A DNA stretch of 64,000 nt from Petasospora fabianii (lineage: Eukaryota > Ascomycota > Saccharomycetes > Phaffomycetales > Wickerhamomycetaceae), in contig CP048715.1 of NCBI GenBank assembly GCA_022641835.1, forward strand, positions 1,488,001 to 1,552,000, written 5' to 3'. Below, piece by piece: positions 38,141 through 47,220 of the stretch; the first letter of the stretch is position 1; each line of letters starts with the position of its first letter. The notes beneath the pieces were generated by a model. That model saw only the letters and a list, made by a program, of their open reading frames with translations, had not been told where the DNA came from and did no database searches. Position numbers and translations under genes: made by a program.

Positions 38141-39565
38141 ATGCTGACGAAACGGCTTAGGAAGGCAGTTATCATTGCCACAGCAGTGGGTACCATCACT
38201 ACGTTTGTTCTGTTGTTTCATACGAATCCGGAGTATGTTCAGAACGTTCATGACAAGATCAAATCACAAGAGATGGGACTTGGTGATCTTCGAGACAACT
38301 TTGAGTATTATCAGAATTTGATGGCAAACTACACGTCTTCCTTCTATGAAGATTTAACACGAAACATTGATGCTTTGAAGAACACTGATGGAATATTACA
38401 GAATCCAAGTGATATGCGTGCATTACTGAGTCCAGCTTTTGAAGAAGGTTCGATAAAGCCAAAGGATGCATTGAGAGAAAATGTTGGATTCTTTAGTAGT
38501 ATTGTGAAGAAGAAGATTGATGAACCCAAGAATTTGAAATTGGTAAAGATTGGTGAACTTGAATCAACTGAAGGGTATGTTCGTGAGAATGCCACTTTTG
38601 TCTCATTGGTTCGTAATTCTGAACTTAAGGGCATTGTGGGGACCATTAAGCAGATTGAAGACACTTTCAACAGTAAGTATCACTATCCATATGTCTTTCT
38701 CAATGATCAACCTTTCACGAAAAAGTTTAAACAGGCGATTCAGGAAGCTACAGAATCAAAGTGCTTCTTCGAACAAGTACCCGCAGAGGATTGGGATCGT
38801 CCTTCAAACATTGATCCCAAACGTGAGGAGGAAGGAGTGAAATATCTTGAAGAGAAAGGTGTTGGATACGCAAGGAAGTTATCTTATCATAATATGTGTC
38901 GATATTACTCTGGTAAGTTTTACAATCATCCAAGATTGCAACAATATCGATACTATTGGCGAGTTGAGCCAAAGACAAATTATTTTTGTGATATTGATTA
39001 TGACGTTTTCAAATTCATGAATGATAACAACAAGATTTATGGATTTGTCTTGAATCTTTATGATTCTCCTGATTCTGTTCAATCACTTTGGCCAGTGACA
39101 ATGGAGTTCTTGTCAAAGAATCCACAATATTTGCATAAGAATGCCGCAACTACTTGGCTAAGGGAGAATTTACAAAATCCAGACAATTTTAAAGGTGCTC
39201 ATGGTTATTCAACATGTCATTTTTGGTCAAATTTTGAAATTGGTGATATGGATTTCTTTAGAGGTGAAGCATATTCTACATGGATGGATTTCCTTAATGA
39301 AGCTGGTGGATTTTATTATGAGAGATGGGGTGATGCACCTGTGCATTCTATTGGATTAGGGTTGTTTGCTGATAAGAGTCAAATACATTGGTTTAGGGAT
39401 ATTGGGTATGAACATTTCCCATATTATAATTGTCCAGTCAGTTCAAAATGTCATGGCAGATGTAAAGCTGGAAAGTTTTCACAGTGGACCAGTTTAGATG
39501 ATCAGAATTGTCAGGCTACTTGGGCAAAATATGAGATGACTGAGAAAGAGCTGGAATACTACTGA
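38141..39565 (+). CDS. KTR4: Alpha-1,2-mannosyltransferase Ktr4 (GT15, Kre2/Mnt1 family)
   Basis: 474 residues, a Golgi type II membrane protein with a short cytosolic tail and one membrane segment at about 8-26. The GT15 core is complete: FVSLVRNSEL, FLNDQPF, SYHNMCRYYSGKFYNHP, YYWRVEP, YGFVLNLYDSP, and STCHFWSNFEIGDMDFFR, which holds the proposed catalytic Glu. The C-terminal block GDAPVHSIGLGLF, IHWFRDIGY and NCQATWAKYEMTEKELE is nearly identical to S. cerevisiae Ktr4 (464 aa). The family adds alpha-1,2-linked mannose to O- and N-glycans of mannoproteins. Codon use is visibly more AT-rich than in its neighbours. Confidence 0.92.
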   Translation: MLTKRLRKAVIIATAVGTITTFVLLFHTNPEYVQNVHDKIKSQEMGLGDLRDNFEYYQNLMANYTSSFYEDLTRNIDALKNTDGILQNPSDMRALLSPAFEEGSIKPKDALRENVGFFSSIVKKKIDEPKNLKLVKIGELESTEGYVRENATFVSLVRNSELKGIVGTIKQIEDTFNSKYHYPYVFLNDQPFTKKFKQAIQEATESKCFFEQVPAEDWDRPSNIDPKREEEGVKYLEEKGVGYARKLSYHNMCRYYSGKFYNHPRLQQYRYYWRVEPKTNYFCDIDYDVFKFMNDNNKIYGFVLNLYDSPDSVQSLWPVTMEFLSKNPQYLHKNAATTWLRENLQNPDNFKGAHGYSTCHFWSNFEIGDMDFFRGEAYSTWMDFLNEAGGFYYERWGDAPVHSIGLGLFADKSQIHWFRDIGYEHFPYYNCPVSSKCHGRCKAGKFSQWTSLDDQNCQATWAKYEMTEKELEYY

Positions 39566-40422
39566 TGAGAGAGGGTTTATGAAATTTAGGAACATTGTAC
39601 TAATATTGAGTCTTTGTAGACAACTGGCTAGAGGTGTAGCTGATCCCTGGTATCCCCAACAGCATGAAATGCAATGCATGAAATATTTTTTTCTTCCTTC
39701 TCAACGGAGTTTGTTTGACACATGCATCGTACTAAGGGGGACATGTCTGCTTGAGTTTGTTGTGTATTGATTTCATGTATTGTTGATCCTTGTCTGTGTC
39801 TTTGTGCCTCAATGTTATTGCTTTCATGCATGTGGAACGGTGCGTCATTGAACAGGCTGATATTGTAAATGGCTGCAGTGTGATGGCCTTAACAGGCATT
39901 TCTGCCAGCTGTTCGATAAAGTGCTGATGTGTCCCGTTTTACAAAGTATGGATTGATTGTCTAGACTCTTGCCTCAGCAACAACAAAACATCAGTGCATC
40001 CACAAGCGTCCTCCGCAAGCAAATATGGATCTCGATCAGATTTGTCACACGCTCACTTGCAGCCCAATTACCCTGGGAGTTTGATCATTGGAAGTTACAG
40101 CTCAATGATAATCTGAAGCCCTCAGAGTGTCCCGTTGCAACCACCATTGCTTCCTAAAGCTAGCAAAGAAGAGAATCCTCTTCCTACCCTGTTCTACTCC
40201 ACCGGTGATGTCGCCCGAGCCTGCGGGCCTTTGCCTTGGTCGTTTGTGAGCTCGTGATAGAGGATTCATGCACCCGTGCAGTGCGCGTGCGTAACTTCCA
40301 GGGGACAGCCGCACCGAGGCGGAAGTTGGGAAAGGAAAAGGATCAACTTTTTAGGCAAATTTCTGCAACTTTTTGCAACTCAAATCTCCTATAATTTATT
40401 CACTTGCCTCCGTTTTGAGTGC

Positions 40423-40480
40423 TTTGTCTTTATTGTCTTGTTGTCTTGTTGTCTTATTGTCTCGTTGTCTGGCTGTCTCC
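40423..40480 (+). repeat. TTGTCT-type tandem tract
   Basis: About eight imperfect 6-8-base units built on TTGTCT (with interruptions such as ATTGTCT and GTTGTCT) run in series. No coding frame uses them convincingly. Confidence 0.7.
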
Positions 40481-40761
40481 CCTTTAATAACTTTCTTGTG
40501 GGGCTTTGTCCTACCCCGTTATTCCGTCCTCCCCGGGTCCCCTGTCCACCAGTGTCCACTTCGTCCTATTGTCGTGGATCATGATGCCAGAGATCTCTTT
40601 CGGCCCATGGCCTGTCCGTAATCTCAAGCACAGCCTCCTCTTTGACTCAATTGTCCTATAGCTTTATACCACACCAAACTCCTTGATCACGCGCTCTCCC
40701 CTCAAGTGACCATCCATATCTTTGTTGCTAGTTGAGCACAGACTATTTTTTTTTCCTACTG

Positions 40762-40798
40762 GTGTGCTGCTCATTGTGCTGCTTACTGTGCTGCTTCC
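40762..40798 (+). repeat. three 12-base tandem units GTGCTGCTnnnT
   Basis: GTGCTGCTCATT, GTGCTGCTTACT and GTGCTGCTTCCT follow one another directly. They sit just after a poly-T run and before a CT-rich tract. Confidence 0.7.
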
Positions 40799-40842
40799 TC
40801 CCTTTCTCTCTCTCTGATCTGAGCTGAAACTGCAGAAAACCC

Positions 40843-40872
40843 TGGCCCCAGGGCCCCTCTTGTCTGGGGCCA
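40843..40872. repeat. GC-rich inverted repeat (9-bp arms)
   Basis: TGGCCCCAG (40843-40851) pairs perfectly with CTGGGGCCA (40864-40872) across a 12-base loop. The left arm can alternatively pair with its immediate neighbours (CCCTGG against CCAGGG), so two competing folds exist. Confidence 0.7.
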
Positions 40873-41723
40873 CAATAAGCCCCCATCAGACACAGTGTAC
40901 AGAACACACATCACGCAACACATCACACTACAGAACTGCACATTACAAGCTTTTTTTCATGTCTCTCTTTAAATCTCCCGCGATCTCATTCTATTGTTGG
41001 ATAAGCAGCAGGCGGTCCTGTGTGTGGGGGTGGGGGGATGCACCAGTGAGAGAGCAAGCAACAACAAAAGAACAAAAAACCCACTACAGCCAACCCGCAA
41101 GCAATCTCAACAGGCCGTCTCTCCATGTGGCCAAAATCCCTTCAGGACAAACAAACCCGTATCACTATTACTAATAACTTGGCAGTTTTCTCCCCCTCTC
41201 CTCTCTCGTCCTCCGCGTTCCTTACGCGTTCGGAGGCCTATTGTATTGTATTACTCCCCCGCAGTGCTCTCCGTAACGGCTGCACGCGAAAGAGACGAAT
41301 CCCGGCACCGGCAATATTGCACTCTTGTCTATTACCTAAGGTTGAAATGCCAAGGATCCGTCCCTGATGGAGAGAGAGAACCGTTGCTTCCTCACATTCC
41401 CGGTCTCCCCGTATCTTGTGAACAGCTCTGGTCACTGTAAAAGACCGGGGTCCAGACACATAATAGAAACAATAAACAAGTATGAGTGCCCATCGCAAAC
41501 AAAACCTAGACAATAAACACATCTCTTTTTTCCCCCTTTCAGCCGTGTCTCTAGGCGGGTTTAAATGAGAACGGACACTTCATTAATTTTAATCATCCAG
41601 CGGCTTAGTAAAAGCAGCTCCTTCTCCACCATAACCCAATTTCTGCGTCGTACGTTGACCATGTCTAAGTATACTACTCCACTTACGTTCGCCGAACAAT
41701 AGCTTATACCCACATAAATTACC

Positions 41724-41739
41724 GCCGGCAAAAGCCGGC
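41724..41739. repeat. GC-rich inverted repeat GCCGGC-AAAA-GCCGGC
   Basis: Six-base perfect palindromic arms with an AAAA loop, about 450 bases past the stop of the HMG-box gene on the minus strand. Confidence 0.65.
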
Positions 41740-42182
41740 CCAACAACCGACCCTCAACATCAATTACACTATCATAACATCAATATCCACAGGTTCATCG
41801 GCAGTATTTTACTAAATTCCGTTGGGATTTTGAGTAGTGTCTATAAACTACATTCACTCAGTATATTAAATGCATGGAAATCCAACGTGATATAACACAA
41901 ATAAAGTTAACAACAGTAGAAGTAGAGAGGTGGAGAAACTAATAAACAATGCGGTGTATAAAGAGAGAGAGAAAAAAAGATATCATAATCATCATTACTC
42001 TTGAAAAAGGAAACATGGTTGTCTCTTTTAATAGAATTGAACTCAACTAATGGAAAAGAGGAGATAGAAGTAGGACCAAGAAAAAAAAGTTATGCAAAAT
42101 CATCATGAAGACCACCCAAGTATACCTTATCCAAAACGTTACCCAGAACGAAAACAACAACCCTAATCAATAAATCAACATT

Positions 42183-43409
42183 TCAGTTCATCAATGAAGC
42201 AATCGAACCAACCTTCTTATCAACACTTGATACGGAGTCCGTAGGTGATAATATAGATGCACCATTACCATTCGTAGACCCAACAGATGATTTACTTGTT
42301 GAAACTTCCAACTTAGGGACACTACTCTTTGGTGTTGGATCCGCAGTTGTAACATATCCAACATTTGGCTGGAATGCCTGTGGTGGTGGTGGTGGTGGTG
42401 GTGGCTGTTGCTGTTGAATGTGTGTGTGAGGGTGTTGTGGTGGTGGAGGACCTTGATGTTGCATGTACGTAGCAGGCAACTGTTGCATGTGTGAGGTAGC
42501 TGATGGTGCCTGGTGTGGTGGCATCACTCCCTGTGGTGGTGGATAGGCTGGATATTGTTGATAGTAGATTGTCTGTTGTGGTTGTGGTTGTGGCTGTGGT
42601 TGTTGCTGGTGGTAAGGACTAATAAACTGAGGTTGATTTCTCAAAGATAGGAAACTTTGAGCAATGGCATGTTCCTCGGTCATTGAAGGGGAAAAAGTAC
42701 GAACTTGACCATTATCAGCATCATCTGGATACAAGAGTGATTTTTGCTGTTGTAAAGCCTGTGTTTGAGCCTTAATTGAAGCCTTAGCTCTGCAATATGG
42801 ACAACTTCCCTTCTTATTACCAAATCTTCTTGGAATGTATCTGTAACCAGGGTACTTTTCAGCATGTCTCTTCTTCTCCTCTTCAGCCAACTTGTTCCAA
42901 TAATCCTTCTCTTGAGCTGACAAATCTCTCCATCTCTTGCCGAGCTCTCTCGACACATCTGGGTTTGTCTTGATCACATTGCCCTCATCGAGAACGGACT
43001 GATGATGTTGTTGACGGAATAAGATGAAAGCGTTTCTTGGTCTTGGGATGTGGTTACCATCGTGTTTGCAGGTACAACGATCAGTTGGTTGCTTAGATGA
43101 ATATTTTGGAGATGGGGGATCCTTCTTATCCACAGGTGAGCTAGTGGAGGATGGTGGTGTAATCAACTGTCGCTGATGGTGCATGTCCCTAGGCTCACTG
43201 GCACTTGAAATAGACATCTGAGGATGGGGATGTTGACGCTGATGATGCAGCTGTGTTGTTTGCAATGGTGCTGGAGGCGTTGGGGCCTGCTGTTGTGTTG
43301 AAGAGTGACTTGACTGACCAAAGGGTAAAGCAGCGGCAGTGATGATGTGAGATAGCGGCGGAAGGGTATGTTTATTTTCGTGCATAACTGGTTGCTGGAC
43401 TTGAAACAT
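42183..43409 (-). CDS. ROX1: HMG-box transcriptional repressor, Rox1/Rfg1 type
   Basis: 408 residues. One HMG box at about 121-191 (IPRPRNAFILFRQQHH ... ELGKRWRDLSAQEKDYWNKL ... KYPGYRYIPRR) is closest to yeast Rox1 and Candida Rfg1. The flanks are Gln-, Pro- and His-rich, with a poly-Pro run near residue 340 and QP dipeptide repeats near 275. Rox1 represses hypoxic genes with Tup1-Ssn6 and binds YYYATTGTTCTC; Rfg1 represses filamentation. Unlike S. cerevisiae Rox1, cysteines flank the box (CTCKH at 112-116 and CPYC at about 204-207). The N-terminus is extended by 120 residues compared with Rox1. Ortholog assignment between ROX1 and RFG1 is not separable here. Confidence 0.8.
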   Translation of the reverse strand: MFQVQQPVMHENKHTLPPLSHIITAAALPFGQSSHSSTQQQAPTPPAPLQTTQLHHQRQHPHPQMSISSASEPRDMHHQRQLITPPSSTSSPVDKKDPPSPKYSSKQPTDRCTCKHDGNHIPRPRNAFILFRQQHHQSVLDEGNVIKTNPDVSRELGKRWRDLSAQEKDYWNKLAEEEKKRHAEKYPGYRYIPRRFGNKKGSCPYCRAKASIKAQTQALQQQKSLLYPDDADNGQVRTFSPSMTEEHAIAQSFLSLRNQPQFISPYHQQQPQPQPQPQQTIYYQQYPAYPPPQGVMPPHQAPSATSHMQQLPATYMQHQGPPPPQHPHTHIQQQQPPPPPPPPQAFQPNVGYVTTADPTPKSSVPKLEVSTSKSSVGSTNGNGASILSPTDSVSSVDKKVGSIASLMN

Positions 43410-44211
43410 ACTTCAATTGGGTATGAACTTGGTTGAACCTGTGTGCTGATAGAGAGGGGGCCAAGGCGGGATGCCAGGACGGGTACGACGCAGTGTCTAG
43501 GGGAGAAAAAAAGTGGGAAGATGTTCTTTGGGGAAAAACGGGACGTCAAAGATGCTAACGGCAAACACTTAGCCGATTTGGAAGCCACAGATGAAGAATC
43601 GGTTAGGATGGTTATGAGTTCCAACCGGTACGCGGTGTTGCGTGTAATAGTGAGGCTGCTGGGGATCTCTAGGTATAAATACCAACCGGGGGCGGCGCGG
43701 AATGTCCATAGGCGCTATTATCCAGATCGCGATGATGCAAAGTGTGCCTCAGACAAAAAGTCCTGACCGGCAAGCGCAAGTGGAAATTGACAATCGCACA
43801 GCTGACAGTACAATGCAGAGCCTGTGCGTAGATCCTGGTGCATTCATGCTGCTTCATGCGCATCGAAACTGCGAGGAGTTTGGAGCAAGAGCAAGCCCTA
43901 TTAGGGGACCTGAAGACAGCAACCACAGCCACCAGCAATACTCAGTTTCAATACAATGTGTATTATTTAGCAAAGACTCTCATTGCAATTATCATAAAAT
44001 TAAAGCTTCAAATTTGTCAAAACCTCGATAACCTTCAGCGCGAGCAATAAAACAAATTCCCCGTCTGTGTGTCTGCCTGCCGCGATGCGTCTGTCCCGCG
44101 CTCCCATGTTCTCTACACCGTCCACACACCCCCTTCGCCCAAACGTCGTTGCCCATGCAGCACAACTTCCTGGGACGAGGACGTGGCCCTGCACTCTACT
44201 GCAAGATTGGC

Positions 44212-44230
44212 GGGGCCCACAAAGGGCCCC
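44212..44230. repeat. GC hairpin GGGGCCC-ACAAA-GGGCCCC followed by T-rich run
   Basis: Perfect 7-bp arms at 44212-44218 and 44224-44230 with a 5-base loop; TTCTTTTT follows on the plus strand. It looks like a bacterial terminator, but such signals are not used by yeast RNA polymerase II; function unknown. Confidence 0.65.
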
Positions 44231-46922
44231 TTCTTTTTCGAAGTTTCTTTTTTGCGCGTGCAATTGCACAGCACATGACCGGGACAACATTTACCTGTGG
44301 GACAAATGACACAAGACACCCTGTCCAGAATTCCCCCCTCAGTTTCACTGTTTGACTTGTCATCACCAGCATGTGTCATATCAGTTAGTGCATCAAGCTA
44401 ATGCTGTTATCGTCATCATAAAATTACATCAACATCTCATCGTGCTGGCAGTCACGTTACTTTTTCTGTGTTTCTTACCACAGCCACTGCCCGCCTCTAT
44501 CTTTCGGCCATGGCTGTAGGAGGATTGTGATTTGTACTCAAGGCGGCGATCAGAATTCCTCGAATCTCGCCTGTGGGGGGAGGTTGGGACCTGGGGGACC
44601 TAATCTACTACGAAGTTACTTAGGTGGGACATCTCGCAACTTCAACGTATGACCGATGTAATATTGTACTCCATGCAACTCTGTCTGGATGATTGAGATG
44701 TGGTCCTCTTCCTTTTGGTCACGAGTTACTCACTCTCTGTGACTCCATCCAGCACACAATCCATAGAATAGAAAAGATGTTGGGGAGACATCTTTCAAGC
44801 ATATGTCTACACAACATCCAACCCCAAATTGCGTGATATGGTGCCAACTGTATCGTTGTTAAATGTCAAAAGCTGTTCCAATTGAAATTTGTCAGACGAG
44901 TCTATATGTTCAGGTATTGTCGCGAGAAACCTTTCGTTTAACTTATCGCCGAAGTATTTCTTTAAAGATCACCACTCTGTTATCTTCTACCGCATAATCA
45001 CAACAAATTACGAAATGGGTCTCCAGCCTCTTTGTTCCTATGAAACAATCTGTGTCATCTGTGCATTCTGAGCTGCGTTTTTAAAGTGGTGAGAACGTCA
45101 GTTACTGGGACCGGATGCATCCTGAGCCTCGGCTGCAAAGTTTACAGACGTACAGTCCTTTGTTCTTCAGCCATACAGTTCTTTGTTACAACTTCCAACT
45201 TCCAACTTCTGACACCTTACCTCTTTAACCGAATATGGAGATGGCTGTAACCTGTAGCTTATGCGTGTGTCTCCTCAAGTTATCCTCTTTCGGTCCAAGA
45301 TCTGGGCCCTAAAAGCAATTGGTGTCTAGGGCAGATCTTTCTCCATTGGCACAACCTGTCCACAACCAGGGCTCACTTCGCTCGCTTGTAACCATCTCCC
45401 AAGTCTGCACGTGTCCTGTAGCCCAGTTCAGCCCGTGCACGCAGGACACAGGCAGCTGATATCCCTGAGATGGATCCAGTTGAGAGTTAATCGGGATCGA
45501 TGTAGAATCATCAACTGTTTTCCCCGAGCCCCGATCACAGCATTTCCCCCACTGCTTCAAAATTGACTTGGCATTCACACAGTCTACAAGAGTCCTCTCG
45601 ATTCAGAATGCATGCCTCTTTAGTCTCCCCTATCATTCTGATGAAATTTCTCTGGGGTCATTTGAAATTGATCCACTACACAGGTGCAGCAGACCGCGCA
45701 GCTGTCCCATGCAGAGAGAGAGTCGAGACAAAGCCCAACACCACGCATGCACATTGGAAAGGGGGCCATCCCAGTAGGCCACCAGGTCTGTTCTGTGTGA
45801 GCCACCCGATAAGAGATGTTCTTTGGCATTTTGCATCCATCATCCGGGTATCTCATCCAATCAAGCTTTAGTCTTCCTCACAAGATCACCACGAGCGTGC
45901 TATAATTACCCTTCGCACAGCCACCGGATCCAACAGATACCTGCCTGATGATACTAAAGCTCACTGCACTTGGCCCTGAGTTCTAGGCATGTCACCTCTA
46001 GTGAATAGGTTCTCTGCTACGCGAGAGAAACTCTGTTTGTATGAAGCGATGTCATCAGAGCAGCCGGGCTTTGAGCTGATCGGAATAAGGTTCTGGACCG
46101 TTAAGGGGCTGAGTGCGACTGTAAACTGACGTACATTTAGTGAACTTCAAACCCCGTTTTAGCAGGGTTTTTATCTTGGGTCACCACTTTTGAAGAATGA
46201 TAAAGGTGATGAGTGTTGAGCTCTATCGTTCTAACATCGTCTATGATCACCGCCACATTCTCTCTACACAACTGCAATGCAGTGCACCTAAGTAGCTCAT
46301 CTCATTCTTGACCATCTTTGTCGTCTCATGGACTCCTGATGCATCTGTACTCGTCAGCACCAAATGGGCATAGCTGAGGGACCCGAGGTGGAAAAGTAAA
46401 GCTCACTGCATTAACCTGTGCGTACACTATACTTCACCATGAATATAAGTGCATGTGGCCACCATCATCATGTATGAACCTTCCTCAACTTTCCATGTTG
46501 TTGGAAACCACGAGAACACCAAACTCAAAATCTCTACAAATATTATTACATACGAAATGCCCTTATCCCCGATCGTAATGGTAGAAGTTGTTAACTTGTA
46601 GTATAGTCTCACCCTGCTATATCACATGCACGTCAATATTGTAGCTGGTGCATATCACAGGTGTGCCAGCAGCACCACAACCCATATCACGAGTGATCGG
46701 CATAGAAGATGATCCCCCACCAACACAACTGGAATGGTTCATTTAACATGTCAAACTCATTACTACGCTAGCCACGCAGGCTGAAGCATCAACAAGCCCA
46801 ATCGAAAGTACGCTGCCTCGTCACCGTGCCCTTACAATTAGTGTAGTAAGTGCGGCTGAGCAAAAACACCTGGTGTACGGATGTGCATCCACACTTACAT
46901 GGGAAATGTGCTTCGATTCGGA

Positions 46923-47220
46923 AAATACAAAGTCAAATGACATGTGAAAACTAAATTTAATAATGTATTGAAGGCTATTTAATACACTGATTACTTTATT
47001 TGTTCAAAATGGGTAATTTTTCGTTAAAAGTTTGTAAAGTGAGCCCAACAGATGCGGAAGATATCTACTGATTTGAAATTTCATATTGAGCTAAAGAGAA
47101 ATAATCAAATTAAAAACTGCGCTTTCAAGACCTCAACTAGTCATAAGAATTATATCATTTAAGAGCTTATCCCCAATTAAATGTATCCATATGGATAATC
47201 CCCCTATATTTACAACTATC
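46923..47220. other. AT-rich island in the gene-free region
   Basis: Counting by eye, 46921-47040 is about 77% A+T and the whole 300-base island about 72%, while the 120-base flanks on either side are near 45-53%. At its left edge lie TTCGGAA (46917-46923; TTCCGAA on the minus strand) and CATGTGA (46941-46947). Confidence 0.6.

Larger units (their letters stand above)
39566..42182. other. 2.6-kb gene-free region between convergent genes
   Basis: KTR4 and the HMG-box gene converge here, so no promoter is required, yet 2.6 kb carries no convincing ORF. It contains a TTGTCT tandem tract, a 12-base tandem repeat, long pyrimidine runs, and two GC-rich hairpins (separately listed). Short frames such as 40994-41440 have arginine- and proline-rich, unrecognisable translations. 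An unannotated RNA gene or long 3' UTR of the HMG gene is possible. Confidence 0.5.

Noticed and set aside
40994-41440. 148-codon frame in the convergent gap
   Set aside because: Translation is Arg/Pro/Ser-rich and low in typical core residues; no family resemblance.
44212-44240. GC hairpin plus T-run as a bacterial-type terminator and sign of transferred DNA
   Set aside because: No bacterial-like gene next to it; yeast polymerase II does not use such signals, and surrounding sequence is ordinary.
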